A DNA stretch of 64,000 bases, from assembly GCA_963682175.1 (NCBI GenBank), contig OY821775.1, positions 34,594,053 to 34,658,052 on the forward strand. The letters are read 5' to 3'. The DNA comes from Triglochin maritima (lineage: Eukaryota > Streptophyta > Magnoliopsida > Alismatales > Juncaginaceae). This document shows, piece after piece, positions 47,100-60,113 of the stretch (position 1 is the stretch's first letter; every line of letters starts with the position of its first letter). The notes under the pieces are model-generated. The model ran no database searches. It saw only the letters and a program-made list of their open reading frames with translations, and had not been told where the DNA came from. A program made the translations under genes and the position numbers.

Positions 47100-48448
47100 T
47101 ATATAGTAAATACATTGTAAACCATACCTAATCATCAAAGAAATCTCAAGGTCGATATTTGAATACAACGTGCCAATGAGACTCAACTGGATCTTCAACA
47201 TAAAACCATTGTTCGGCTTGACATGCTAAAATGAATGGATCTTTCTCGTGCTTTGTTCGGGTCATGTTAATGGAAGTAAAATCATTTTTATCAACTCGTA
47301 TCTCATCCCTTCTCGACTCATCCAACCATGTGCATTTAAACAACACTATCTTCAAGCTCGGGTTTTAGGATAACTCAATCACTTCATCCAACGTACGGTA
47401 ATAGGTAAGGACATGAAATATGAGATTTCTATGCCTACTACTTAAATAACTTGATGTTTCAGCTGACATGGTAATGCCACTATGTTGGGTTCTTCTTGTA
47501 CTCTCTAGCTTTTGGTGTGAAATTTATATCCATTCACACTATATCCCCCATAAGATGTAACCTTAGTCCGTTGGACCTCTTGTTAGCCATTTCAAGTCAT
47601 CAGTAACATCTGAACTCTCTTGAGCATGCATGTGATTTTCGAAATTACAAAACCAACTCTCGAACATGTCACTATACAACTTTTCAAGTTGATGAGGATT
47701 CAAGTTCTTGTCAGTAGAAATTATTTCTTCGAAATGGAGATCTAAATATGGTGCCACAATATCTAGATTAAACAGTACGTAATGATGAACTTTTTCCAAC
47801 AAAAGAGATTTTCCCTGCTCCAAGTGGTTCTCCATCAGTGTACCTATATGCATGTGTTAATTTTGTCTCCACCTCATCCAAATAACGAGAGCAAAATGTC
47901 AAACACTCCTCTGCCAAGTACCCTTCCACGATAAAGCCTCCAGGTTTACTTTTGTTTCGAACATAATTTCATTGTCAGCAAATAACGCTTTATAGGATAC
48001 ATCCATCTGTAAAACACTGGTCCACCTAATAAAATTTCATCAACTAAGTATATAGGTAGATGCATCGTGATCGTAAAAAATTATGGGGGAAAGATACGCT
48101 CGAGCGTCAAAGAGTAACACCTATTTCACCCTTCAACTTTTCCATTTCTTGTACATCAGTTACTTGACTACAAATCCCCCTGAAAAATGAAGAGGGAGAC
48201 ACAATAACACCACAAATTTCTTGATCCAATGCTTTGCGGAGAGGAAGAGGATGGATCTGTTGCATAAGTTTGTGACAATCGTGGCTTTTTAAACCAGAAA
48301 TCTTTCTCTTTCAACTGTACTCTTGCCTTGATATTTGATGAAAACCCAACAGGAACCTTTAGGTCATGCATTACATTAAAGAATATATATTTCTGTTGAT
48401 TATCTATATTCTGGACCCTTGCCTCTACTTAATTCCCCCAGATGTAAG
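47100..48448 (-). pseudogene. CACTA TNP2-type transposase, C-terminal part (DUF4218, DUF4216)
   Basis: On -: LHLGELSRGKG directly after the LTR, then a stretch like LKSHDCH...QQIHPLPLRKAL (about 48235-48300), FFRGICSQVTDVQEMEKL, IFPP*FFTITMHLPIYLVDE and GGPVFYRWMYPIKRYL (about 47990-48120), a DUF4218 pattern. At 47563-47853 VHHYVLFNLDIVAPYLDLHF follows, and at 47146-47355 VLFKCTWLDE...DPFILACQAEQWFYVEDP, a DUF4216 pattern. Several frameshifts and stops. Confidence 0.75.
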
Positions 48449-49139
48449 TGTAGGATCGTACTGACCCTTAATTATCTAATCAATTGTGTTTGACTGAAAA
48501 TAACGGGCACTTTGGGCTCAAGAATATTTTTCATCTGGTCGACCGTTCTAAGGACAATGTTTGACCGGTGATCGATTGTATTCTAGGGGTTGGTTGAGTT
48601 TATACGAATACGACCGTTAGAGAATACGACAAGTATAACGGCAGTATGAAAATACGGGAACGGTCGACCGAAAGGTAAAAAATTATCGACCGGTTGAACT
48701 AGGAAAATACACTTTAAGATTGTTATAAACGATCGAACATAGAACTCATTCGGTCGACCATTTGGCACATGTAGATTAGGTTTATGTTTAAGTGATTTTC
48801 TGACTAAGGTTTGGGTGATCTATTGAAGTCCAACTGATGTGAATTTTTGTGTGTGACTTCTACAAGGAACCTAATGTGTATGTGAGTAAGTTTTAACTCT
48901 AGTATGCTCAAAATTACATAAGTTCCTAAGACTCAAATTAAAGTAAAATTAAATGTCTTCAAATAGCTTTGATTACATGTCTTGACTTCATTTCATTCTT
49001 CTTGAGTCTTAATCACCTGAAGATGTTAGCATAATACAAGATATCTTCTATGCATTATGTATTCTACACTACATTTGATTGTGATTAAGATTAGGTAGAT
49101 TAAATCATCAAAATACGGATTAAGGCCAAAAAACCAACA
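48449..49139 (-). repeat. Shortened copia LTR (family E) inside the CACTA transposase
   Basis: On - starts TGTTGGTTTTTTGGCC and ends GTACGATCCTACA; related to the LTR 60114-61572 but 691 bp long because the TATA-to-U5 part is missing. It holds CGGTCGACCG-type motifs (48536, 48661, 48751). Flanks on - GTTAT and CTTAC agree only at TTA, so the target duplication is unconvincing or decayed. Confidence 0.75.
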
Positions 49140-50950
49140 ATAACACTGGACGAATACCCATTTCTTGTAGGTCCATCCGAGCATTCCCATCATCTTTTTA
49201 TTTGTCTATTTTCAACACAGTATTTAATATGTTGTTACAAATTTCCTTCTCTGTATGCATGACATCTATATTATGTCGAAGAAGAATATTCATCCAATAT
49301 GGTAGTTGGAAAAAAAAACTTTGATCCATAAGGAAGTTTCACTTCCTTCACATCTTTTCTCCTTTTTCCATGCCTGGACGGTAACGGTTTTCTAAACTAA
49401 ATGTCTTTGTATCGTACAAGCTGCTGCAACACTTCATTTCCTGATAAAGTAGGTTGTGCAATACGAAACTCTTGGTTTTCATAAAAAAGTGATATCCCGG
49501 CGCCAATGATGATCATTCAGAAGCCATCAATAGTGACCCATCAAGGATTCTTTCCGTCTGTGCATCAATCGAATATTGTATGTAGCCTTATTGCATGCTG
49601 GACAAGTAGATTTTCCTTTGGTATTCCAACCAGAAAGTTTAGCATGTGCCAGAAAATCATTTATTGTCCACAACACACCCGCGTGCATTTTTAAATTCTC
49701 TTTCAAATAGGAATCTTATGTGGTTAGCCCTTCACTCCATAATTTTTTTAAGTGCTCAATTAACAATTATAGGTACATCAATGTCATTTCCCAGTGCTTA
49801 AGGGCCAGGAATTAGCAAAGACATGATAAAATAAGGTTGTTCATGCACAACCAAGGTGGTAGATTATAAGGCATAAAATTCATTTATCATGTGCTATGAC
49901 ATGTTGACATTGTACCTAAAGGACTAAACCCGTCACTTGACAAATCCAACCTAATATTCCTTGCTTCTCTAGCAAAATCCGGATGGATTTTGTCCATGTG
50001 CTTCCACACGAGTGCATCTGCCGGATGACGAAGAGAACCATCATCTTTTCGTTCTTCAAAATACCACCTCATGTTTTCGCCACGTCCTTGTTCATGTATA
50101 ACCTACGTAGTCTTGGAATCAATATGAAATACCTCAGCATCTTAGCTGAAATTTTCTTCCGGATTATACCTTCTTTGTCTACTCCTTCGTGTGACCATCT
50201 TGACGTCCCACATCGATCACAGAAGACTTTCTTTGCATCTCCTTTCCAGTACAACATGCAATCTTTAGGACAAGCATCAATCTTCTTACAACTGGGCCCT
50301 TACTCTTTGACGGCTTTCTTAGCTTCATAATATGACGATGGAATATTTCTACCGCCATCTGGAATAGTTTCTCGAAGCAAACCAAGAAGCATAGAGAAGG
50401 ACTTAATGCTCCAACCGTTCAAGATTTTTAAATGAGATAAATGAACCAAGAATGACAACATTGTGAACTTCTTACACCAGGCATACAACGGTTCTTCAGC
50501 ATCTTTCACAAGTTCCGATACATGATTTGGGTCACCAACAACATCAACTTCTTCCATTTCATATTCGTCGTCCACAGGATCTTCAATTTCAAAAGTATCA
50601 CTAACACTATCATCAATTCCGCATTAACTTCTTCACCTCCAACATCTTTGTAAATGTCTTGCAACATTCATTGCATGTCATCAACAACATTTGAAGTTCA
50701 AGTGAAGGATGACTGAAAATTTCTATTCATTCCGGGTGTTTTTTCGCCATGACGTATCCACGTAGGATGATCTGGCATAAAACCTTTTAAGAGCACATGT
50801 TCATGAATTTGGTCTCATTCAAAAAGTGCTTGATTTCTGCATATCTTGCATGGTCAAGGAATAGAACCACCTAATCTTTCCAAATTTTTACTTGCGAAAT
50901 TCAAGAACTCATCCAACTCTCTTATGTATCCAAGTGTTAATCTATTACCA
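49140..50950 (-). pseudogene. CACTA TNP2-type transposase, N-terminal part
   Basis: On -: a transposase-associated domain (LDEFLNFASKN, GSIPKHARY at 50840-50940), then EEPLYAWCKKFTMLSFLVHL and NGWSIKSFSMLLGLL (50380-50500), MLYWKGDAKKVFCDRCGTSRW and KISAKMLRYF (50120-50257), MRWYFEERKDDGSLRHPADA and RLDLSSDGFSPLG (49890-50072), and NILLRHNIDVMHTEKEICNN (about 49230-49290). This is the order of plant TNP2 (Transposase_21). Stops and frameshifts throughout. Confidence 0.82.
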
Positions 50951-52621
50951 ATCTATAATCAATATTTTTCTGCTACAATTGACATCTTATATAAGTCACA
51001 CCAAACACCATTTATATCTAAATATTAGTTTTAAAAAAATTTAAGCTTATTAAAAATTTGGGCAGAACCTCCCCTAAAATTGTAAATATTAAACTATTTT
51101 CAACCTGCATTTAAACAACAAACCACCTTTCTACTTCCAATATTAAATATTTTCTCAGCAAAACCCCACATCCTAATATTAATACATAAGGCATATGGAA
51201 GTCCTAATATATATTGATTTAATATTGGAAGCCTCACGTCTTTGTTCAACAAAACCTCACAACCTAATATTCATTTAAGTGATGGGTTTAGGATAACAGT
51301 ATGCAAATGAATAAATATATTTCCCAAGTGCATCTGAAAGTCGTCTAATGTCTATTTTAATCTGATATCCACCTAGGAATGATTCGCAGTTACTTTTTTC
51401 CTCGTCCACTCTCCAGTCCAGTTACTTGGTAGTGATACTTGGATGTGATTAAGAGCCAAATCACAGAAGTGAATTAGGCGTTCTATAAATAAGAACCCTC
51501 ATTAATTGATTGCATATGTTCACAATTAAAGGAAAAGTTGGTAAAATAATTTAGAATATTAATGAGTTGCAACTTACACATTAAGTTGCAGGATAAAATT
51601 TCTTATTAGTACCTTCACTTATGACCAAAAATCATTTTAATACTTCAAACTGCTGAACCTATCCATTTTTATTTATGGGTGAATTTTTGAAGATTTTCTC
51701 CCATCACTCAAGTCTAACATTCCGAGGAAGTTCGTGAACTAAAGAGTTCTTGTCCTCGATTATTCTGACCAATTCAAGATTATTCCGAATCCAAACGAAA
51801 TATTCTAGTTTAATTGATGAAAACAAATCCAGAAAATAACAAGTATTTGCTGGCCAAATGGGATTTGTGAAATTCAATTGACGGCTTACGTGACCAATGA
51901 GTCAAGCTACAACACCGGCCAGCACTTCATGCCAAGCATGTAACTGTTAATATTAAGATCGTTATCTAAAAAATGTTTATTATAAACCATAATTACTTAC
52001 ATGAAAATTAATGTAAGTACTGAAGTGTTTATTGGTAACATTTCATGCCCAATAAGGTCTATGAATCATATATAGTTAGAAGAATTGAAAACAAACTTGC
52101 ATGTATCAATCCAAGCAAATTTATCTTCTTAATTAGAAACTTCATTCAAGCACATTCCTCACACAAATTTTAAAAAAACTACTGAAAATAAAAATATACA
52201 GGGGGGACGTGGTGGACCACGCACGGTTGGGGTGGCAAGGAGGTGGGCGGCGTGGAGGTGGACGACCTTGACGTCGAACGATGAGGTAGGGCGGCGAGAA
52301 GGATGAGACGGTGGGTCTGAGTCCACGACGAAGAGGGGAGAGGCGAGCAGAGGCCGACGTTGGGTCGGGCGCGTTAGCAGTGGGATTTGGAAGGGGTGGC
52401 ATGGAAATGTGGGGGAGGAAGTTAGGGTTGGTCGGGTCAAGTCAAGGGATTTCACCCCTAAATATCTAACATGCCAACGAATATTCCGTCGGCATGCCAA
52501 ATGTTGCGAGTGCGGAGCATGTGCGAACGCAATAGAGTGAGAACATGAATTTTTGGCACACGACCCCGCGGACATGTTGTCATGTCGATGGAAATGTCGT
52601 TGGCAGGTGGCCGTTGGTAAA
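50951..52621 (-). other. CACTA 5' region without a supported gene
   Basis: AT-rich to about 52140. 52200-52440 is GC-rich with Pro/Arg-rich frames on - and may be a leader exon. Subterminal repeats containing GGCATGCC and CCAACG begin near 52470. Confidence 0.45.
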
Positions 52622-52639
52622 GCCATTTTTGTTGTAGTG
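52622..52639 (-). repeat. CACTA terminal inverted repeat (right end)
   Basis: On - CACTACAACAAAAATGGC, typical of plant CACTA ends. Candidate 3-bp target duplicate is AGC (52640-52642); its partner was not found. Confidence 0.75.
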
Positions 52640-54086
52640 AGCAATCCCTGAAGGATTCATACGAGCAGCAAAATGACGTGCAAATGTGAAAGTTGCATAT
52701 AACTTTATGCATGGCCAGAATACCATAGACAGTTGAGATGTAAAAGACAATCTTCTATCCATTTGACAAGTTAAATGACCTGATACTCCAGCAGTAGTAT
52801 GGAATAAAAAACCACAAGTTTTTTTGCGTTGTGTTACTTGTGATTGGAAGTCATAAGCATAAGTTGCAAAATCACAATATCTGCCCTCGTATTTTGGATC
52901 ATGTGCCTGAAGCATACGTCCAAAGCATCGTGAAAGAAAAGAGCATATGCAGTGGAAAGAGAAATTGTGCAAATATTAAGTAAGAAGAAATTTAAATGAC
53001 TCTCAAATGAGTTAACTAGATATACCAACCCAGAAGTGCCTAAATGAAGTTATCATTTGTATTCACTATGGGTATCAACAACGATCTTGTAATTTTGATA
53101 ACTCAATTGACATTTACTAGTTGAACAAAAATGAGGTCATGTTTGACCGATTAGCACAACAAAATGAGAGTCTATCTGTTTGTAAATATCTCTCAATATG
53201 GAACATTATGGGGTCTTATTACTGCTAATTCATAAATTAATTTTTTTATGTTAGATATACATCATGTTATGAATGTTCTCCTATTTTACTTGTACGATAT
53301 TGAATGAAATATTTTCCAAAGGCAACTTCTTTTACATTACCACCTCCACAATTTAATGGTCTCAAATTAAATTGGACATTTCAGCAGGATTCATATTCCT
53401 GACAATATTAAAATATTTCAAGCCCGTGAAGGGCGATATATTTTTGTCTAGTCCAACAATTATATATAGAGGCACATTGTTATGGCATTGGGGGAAGAAA
53501 GTTAGAAACTTAAAGAATGCTAAGAAAATGTATTACATTGAACCTAAAGTTTATAAAAGAATATACGTAGAACCATGGTTGAACCTAAAGTTCATAAAAT
53601 CATTAAATTTCAATATCTAGTAAATAATTATCATTTTATTGATCACAAATGAGTCACTAAGTATTGTATTACTTAACATATACATGTACATAACATAAAA
53701 GAGATCTCCATTGGATAAAATATATTTGAGCTCAACCAACATCAGAGGAGTGGACCAGAACAGATATTATTTGTGAAAATGAAAATAAAGTTAGTCACCT
53801 ATTACACCTTCTGAAGAGGTTATTCCTGAAGAATATAAACCTGATAAAATAAAAGCAGCCGACAAATGTAACAATTACGGGAATACATAACGGTTAAATC
53901 CTCGCGTTTTGGGAAACAATGAGGATTTGATTAATTATAAAAGTTGCGATCAACTATGTTGATACGAAAGAAAAACATAAAATAATTAATAATATCATCG
54001 ACAACTAATTCACCTTCTTAGACGCATGTTAATTCAAGAGAAAATCTGGATCCATAACCTATAATATTATAAAGAATGCCAGAAGC
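52640..54086. other. Unclassified DNA outside the CACTA end
   Basis: A minus frame (about 52640-52920, DPKYEGRYCDFATYAYDFQS) preceded by a TGCTTCAG acceptor-like site could be a gene or transposon exon, but I do not recognise it. An AT-rich stretch with a repeated GAACCTAAAGTT(T/C)ATAAAA at 53540-53600 follows. Confidence 0.3.
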
Positions 54087-54091
54087 ATTCG

Positions 54092-56296
54092 TGTAACATC
54101 CCGAAACAGCGGAAAATTTAAAAATTCATAATCAAGACAAAGAGCACAATAATCAAGGCGGGACTGTTACTTCTCATAAACAATAAAGCGGTGCACCATA
54201 ATACATCAGAGTTTGCCAAAATGAATACATGATTACAACAAAATGTTAAGGGAAGATAAATGTAATCATGTGGACCTCAGTGGTCTGACTAGAGGATCCG
54301 ACTCCAAACGCGCGCGCCCGCCGATCACCACCCCACTGGACCTACTGCGGTCCTGAAAATATATAACAACAATGCCTGAGTTTCCAGAAGGAAACCCTGT
54401 ATGCCAACTCACCTATATATGCATGCATTACACAATGAACCTATCATACTAGTAGCATGTCATGGCATCGACAGAAATGGAAAACAGTTCCCCCGAAGGG
54501 TAAAACAGGACATCAGTCCGACAATCAACAACGAGTCTCCCGAGGAGACCTACTGCAGGCACATGCAGTCTTACAGCACGCGACATCGCACCCCCCACAC
54601 GCAGCTACACTACTCAAGGGTTCGGCAGGGAGCCTCTGTCACGCCTGCGGGCCAATAGAATACAGATCTGCAAATCTCAGTGGTCGGAGCCACAGGGACC
54701 AACGGGGCCGTCGCCCGGAAGGTATAACAACAACATCTCGGTAGGTGCCCAGCCAAGGAAAACAACATAGCCGGAACAGCCTCGGCTCAACAATCACCAT
54801 CGTCGGCACAACCTCGGCGGCATCACCGGCACAGCATCGGTGGTCCATCACAACAGTCTGGCACAACATCGGACAAATCCAGACCGAAGTCTGCCAGGTC
54901 ATCAGGCTCCTCGAGCCGCAAACACCAACTGCGCCGCTATAAAGGCAGGGCAGCGACCTCCGTAGCCCGTGGGCCGGTAGTCACCTCACCCAACGCCAGT
55001 TGTGTGCCCGCACAAACAACAACACTGGGATCCGCGATCCCTCAGGCCTGCTATACTACAATAAGTCCAATCAATCCATCACATTTGTCACACTCCATAC
55101 CTGGAACTGACGCGTCCCGAACACCCACACTCTTCCCAACGGCGGTCCCTGGGTAGGCACGCATCACGCGCCCACCGTCACCTCCCGGCTCACGCACAAG
55201 GCGAGGACACGGGTTTCCGTGGCAAAGTTGGCGTCCAAAAAGGGAACCGGGAATTCTGTCCTGGGCCTAAACGGTCGACCGGAAGAGGTGATTCGGTCGA
55301 CCGGTTCCAGAAAGGAATCGGTCGACCGTACTCCTAAAACGGTCTACCGCTGCGCTCAAAACAGAACCCCCCAACGGTCGAACAAAGGTCTAAAACCGGG
55401 CGACCGAACGAGGTCAAAATCCGGAGTCTGGTCAACATTAAATTCAACTCTATCGGTCGACCGACTCAGGGGTCTCGGTCGACCGAAAACAGACAGGGTC
55501 AACCGATTATTCTAAGTCATATAATCAGTCGAACGCAAACCTCCAACGGTCGAACAACAAACGATCGGTCGATGTTCACATGAAATCGGTCGAACAAATC
55601 ATGCAAAACTAACAGGTACACTTAAGTTCCAGTCGAACACAACAAGGACCGGTCGACCGACAACATGTAGAAAAATCCCAACTCACCAGCAATAATGCAC
55701 TACCGGTCGACCGCCCCAAGGCATCGTTCGACCGGTGAAGGTTAAAGTCGGGCAAACAGTGCTAAAACGGTCGACCGCCCGAAGGATCCGGTCGACCGTT
55801 GGTCGTCTTCAACCTCGCGCCAGCCGAGGTTTTACGAAGAAACGCGTCGCCGGAGAGGTCTCCGACCTCCCCCGACTCGACCAACGTATCCCTCACATGA
55901 GGTCAACAAACAAACCACACTAAGGAGCGGCATACCTCAAAAGAAACGATGAAAACGCCGGAGCTCCGCTCGCGCACGTCGCCTCCGGTGATCTCCTCGT
56001 GCGCTCAACTCCGCACCTCTCCTGCCTGTACCGCTTCACACCTCACGCCGACGCAGCCTCCTCCGCCTGAGCTTGAGCGACTGAGAAAGAAGGTGTGTGT
56101 TTGGTGAGAAAGGAGGAAGAAGAAATGAGGAAGAAGATGAAAGAAGAAGAAAGAGAGAGAAGGGCCTTATTTAAAACTCGTGCTACAGTAACCCCAACCC
56201 TTCACCTTCCCATGCAATCTCCTGCACACCCACTTCCCCATGCAAACCATACCTTAACCATCATTAGTCCACTAACCCTAGGTTAGGGATCTAACA
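54092..56296 (-). repeat. Solo LTR, gypsy type (family G)
   Basis: 2205 bp. On - starts TGTTAGATCCC and ends GGGATGTTACA, with target duplication ATTCG at 54087-54091 and 56297-56301. TTTTAAATAAGG at about 56165-56180 (-) is a likely TATA region, followed by a CT-rich leader. Termini resemble the Tekay/Del gypsy group. Contains the largest CGGTCGACCG array in the window. Confidence 0.88.
55272..55798. repeat. CGGTCGACCG palindrome array in the family G solo LTR
   Basis: Perfect copies start at 55272, 55294, 55319, 55454, 55476, 55650, 55704, 55768 and 55789, with many CGGTCGAAC, GGTCAACC and TCTACCG variants between. Spacers are unrelated. On - the array is downstream of the TATA region, so it would be transcribed. 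Confidence 0.9.
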
Positions 56297-56301
56297 ATTC
56301 G

Positions 56302-57288
56302 TATTTGAAATGATTAGAGGAAGACGAACAATGTAGAAGTAGACTCTCTTAATAAACATATTATTTGGACTTGTAATCCTGATTTTTCAAGAATATGAAT
56401 AAAAATCACATTAAAATAACGTGGTGGTACATTATAAAGCGAGTAGTAACATAAGAGTTTTTCACAGGACCCAACATCCATTACGATGTTACTCATTCTC
56501 TCGAAATGTATAATATTACGTTATAATACTTGATCAGTATGACATGTAAACAAAAATATAGATAAGCATATAAGATATATTGCGACTGCAAAATTGTATG
56601 TCACTTGATATTAATATTTATATGAGAGTCCCTGAATGACTAAATTACCCAAGGCAAATTATAATGAACATATGTGATCTATAAAAGAATCACTATATTA
56701 ACAAACAAAGATAATATGCATATCATCTCGAACAATGATATGAAAGGAACTCCTTGAGAGATTAAACATGTACATGTGAAATATTTGAATTTTGAAATAA
56801 ATAACTGGAGAAATGTCAACTATTTTCCAACGTGCAGTTCAAACATTCTCGAGAAGAGAATTGTAACAATTATTCAAATATATAAAGATGTCTTATACAA
56901 AAAAGTTCACCTGAAAAACACATCAATGACAGATTGTATGTACTGTGTAAACAAAGATCCACTTATATATATAACTAAACAAGTTGGACTACGACCTGAA
57001 GTCCATTTCCTAGAATGACACATCAATGACGATTACCCCTGAAGATAAAGCTCAGAAGGCCTATAGCTATACTCGTTTTTTCTTTTTTAAAATTTTGTCC
57101 TACAATGTTTTCATTGTTTAAAGGTTTTTAAGAAGGCGACTTGTGCAATTATGTTAGTGTATGTTATGCACTCTTTTTCCTTCAGGTATTTTCCCATTGA
57201 GTTTTGTAGTAAGATTTTTAACGAGACATGAACATAACTTTATATTATTTAAGGAAATTTGTAAATGTATATTAAACTAAGGGGGAGA
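56302..57288 (+). pseudogene. Heavily decayed copia 3' end
   Basis: 56302-56760 shows no feature. From about 56760 a weak pol tail is possible. At 57165-57260 the phrases CTCTTTTTCCTTCAGG, TCCCATTGAGTTTTG and TTTTTAACGAGACATGAAC, then AAGGGGGAGA, match the 3' untranslated signature and polypurine tract of small plant copia elements (Ale/Retrofit type). No intact frame. Confidence 0.5.
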
Positions 57289-57687
57289 ATTATACGTTAT
57301 GCACTATTTTTTCCTTCATCAAGTTTCTTGTCCCGTAGGATTTTACTTGGTATGATTTGGAACAAGAGAGATCGAAAAGCGTATAGCAAATAATGATCAT
57401 CCAAGGAGGTGTGAAACAACAAAATATATTATATGGATGAGTCACTTTATTAGTTCATGTTACAACTTCTTGTAACCTCCCCCTTCAAATCCAATATAAT
57501 TCTCTCATTTATATATATATTATATGTCTAATTGAAGTGTAGTAACTACAATTCATTAGCTTCTTATTTCACTGTAACATTCATGTCTCTTGTCTATATA
57601 CAGAGGCTCATTGTATTATTTATGAAATAGCAATAAAAATTATTCACCATTCTCCTCGAAATCTCCGTGTTTTTCATCTCACAACAA
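57289..57687 (+). repeat. Probable copia 3' LTR (small type)
   Basis: Follows the AAGGGGGAGA tract and ends CTCACAACA at about 57687. TATATACAGAGGCTCATTGT near 57595 is the TATA and start region typical of these LTRs. The TG start has changed, so the left limit is approximate. Confidence 0.5.
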
Positions 57688-59873
57688 AAAGCACAGTTTC
57701 CATATAAAACAATTTTTTTTGTAAACTAGGCTGCTCAACGTCGCCCGCAAAATACTTAAATCGCCCGCGTCAATTATCATTTTGTTATTCTTTCAATTTT
57801 ACTTATTTCTGCTCTCAATAGGATCTCCTCTTTTCATAATACAACAAAAAATAATCATGAAAAATAAAATAAGAGTAGGAATGCGGGGACGTTGTCATTT
57901 TTTATTTCGACAACCTATTATTGTACTCCCGATACTGATCCGTTTACCTGTTTATTTACGTTTGTGTTTTTTCCACCCGTCACCATCAAAATCTTACAAC
58001 AGAACCTGAAATAATTTGAAATAACACACCGTATAAATTCAAAAAAACGTCCCCGCATTGGGGTCGTTTGCCTTGGACGCTCCCTATGAGGAAGACCTTT
58101 TTTTGCAGACGTCCTGATTTTTTTTCTTCTTTACGGGACATAATGAGTATTTAATGGAATGTGAATGATAAAATGATAAAATGATAATTAACGTTGACGA
58201 CGATTAACGGCACCCTTTCTTAAATCAAGATTTTGAAAACCTTAATTTGGCGTATGGATGAGACAAAACGTTTTTGATGAAAAATGAAGTTTCCGAAAAA
58301 AAAAAGTTGTACTTCTCTTTCTAACTCAAAATAAAGTTTTGACGATCTGACTTCTGACTGCAACTTGGACTTCATCGCAAACCGAACCTGCTTCCCACCT
58401 TTGTTCATCACGCCAGTGTCCATGAAGTATCTTGAACTCTTCGGTTCACCCAATTACGTCCTCACTAGATTTTGTAGAGTTTAGGTTTCCGATGGGTTCG
58501 CGACAGTCTGGATGGTTTCTGTCGGTAATGACTTCATGGTGAAAAGTTTTTCGGTTTGATGGTGTAATTGAGTTGGAAGAAGGAGAGGTGAAGTTTGGAG
58601 GGGTGAAGGTGGGAGAACGGTAGAAGAGAAAGGAAGAGGCGTGTTTGGTGGGAGAAGGAGAGGCTGGTGCTGACCTTGGAGGTGAGAGTGCGGAGGATTT
58701 GGAGTGGACAGTGTCACAGTGCTGTCACTAGTGCGGAGAATGTTGGTGACGTGTGCCTACAAGGTGTTTGTGATTTTGTTTGAGACAACGTTTAATCAGA
58801 ATAATTATATTATTAATGTTGTTTTACAATAAAAGCGTCTTCTGACTGTTCAATTTTCTTGAGTTGAGCAAAAGATTAGCAAAATTTACCATATTCAAGG
58901 TGTACTTTGAAGGATGATTATGTTATTGTTTATTGGTGTACAAGAAGAGATGTTGTTCATTATACAAAAGGTGTCTGTACAAGAAACATTAACAAACAAT
59001 GAGATTTGGAACACCACACGTAACCATAGAAGTTTGTTGAGCCATAGACTTGTAGGAAATAATTTTCAGTTGAAACCATGGTTTCAAACACATGGATTTT
59101 GTGACGGATGCAATGTGAAAAACTTGGTAATAAAAAATGAGAAGTTTTTTTCCCAAACAGACCCTAAATGTATAGTTAGAACAAAATAAATTTAGGCGTC
59201 CTTGTTTGCATTAAAACCTTATTCCAATTATGTCTCAATTCATGTGTTTCGAGAAATGAAACCAATTCGAAAATAGTATTTTTAAATTCATATTTTTCAT
59301 CTGAATTTGGTATTTAATAAAAACAACCGAAAATTTATTAAAATACCATTGACTGAGGGTCTATTTATTTGAGGGTCAATGACTTTTGTGGCCTTAAAAA
59401 AATATCAAATGTCACATTTACCCTTAATATTTTTGTCATAATTACAAATCATATCAAATAGGAAAGTTCAAATAAGAAAAGTCTGGTCTGCCAGCACATA
59501 CCACTTGTTTTCTTCATAACATTAACATACAAAAAATGGAATTTGATGATACCAGATCCGTTGGTAAGAAAATTTAAAAAATCAAATATTTGTTTCTGTT
59601 TTGACTTGCCAATTTTCGATGATACGATGGTGAAAAACTTGCTTCAAGACAGATCGTATTTGAAAACTGAATAATCGACAGATCTTCAATACTTTGTGTA
59701 TAACTTTCTCCTCCGATATCCAAATAAGACAATTCAAGACTTGTTACAAAGAATTTTTTGAAAAGCAAAACTTTGATATTTTTACATATTTCCATATTAA
59801 TAACCATATGAGCTCATAAAGGGTGTGAAAGACTTCTGATTTGAGAGAACAGAAAACGAGTCGGGTAATCTTC
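57688..59873. other. Unclassified DNA, no supported gene
   Basis: Contains a 14-bp perfect inverted repeat (57880-57893 and 58047-58060) and a purine-rich stretch at 58560-58690 whose - strand reads Pro/Ser/Leu-rich. Minus frames of 77-78 codons at 58220-58717 are not recognised. Confidence 0.35.
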
Positions 59874-60113
59874 ACCAAACAAGTTGGGTTGTTCTAGCAA
59901 ACGAATTAGGTCATTTTTCCACAAAATAAAGCTTGGTCGCAGCAGTACCGCGTGGGACGCACCAACAAGCTGGGTCATTTTCACCAAACGAGTCAGGTCG
60001 TTTTCACCAAACAAGTTGGGTCATTGTAGCAAACGAGTTGGGTCATTTTTCCACAAAAGAAAGCTAGGACGCAACAATCCCGCGCAGGACGCACCAACGA
60101 GCTAGGTCGTTTT
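59874..60113. repeat. Tandem repeat: two ~107-bp units 133 bp apart with 22-bp subunits
   Basis: CCAAAC(A/G)AGTTGGGT(T/C) phrases recur about every 20-25 bp. 59874-59981 returns as 60007-60113, including CCACAAAA(T/G)AAAGCT and GGACGCACCAAC. The copia LTR starts exactly at the end of the second unit. Confidence 0.7.

Larger units (their letters stand above)
45300..52639 (-). mobile_element. CACTA (En/Spm) DNA transposon, decayed, left end not located
   Basis: The right end on - begins CACTACAACAAAAATGGC (52639 downwards), with subterminal GCC(G/A)ACGG(A/C) repeats to about 52440. TNP2-type and Ptta-type transposase remnants lie in order on -. Interrupted by a copia LTR at 48449-49139. A matching left CACTA terminus was not found, so the left limit is approximate. 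No complete frame survives. Confidence 0.78.

Noticed and set aside
52640..53028. Possible host gene exon on - (DPKYEGRYCDFATYAYDFQS) behind an acceptor-like site
   Set aside because: No recognisable family, no convincing donor site, and surrounded by transposon debris; left as unclassified.
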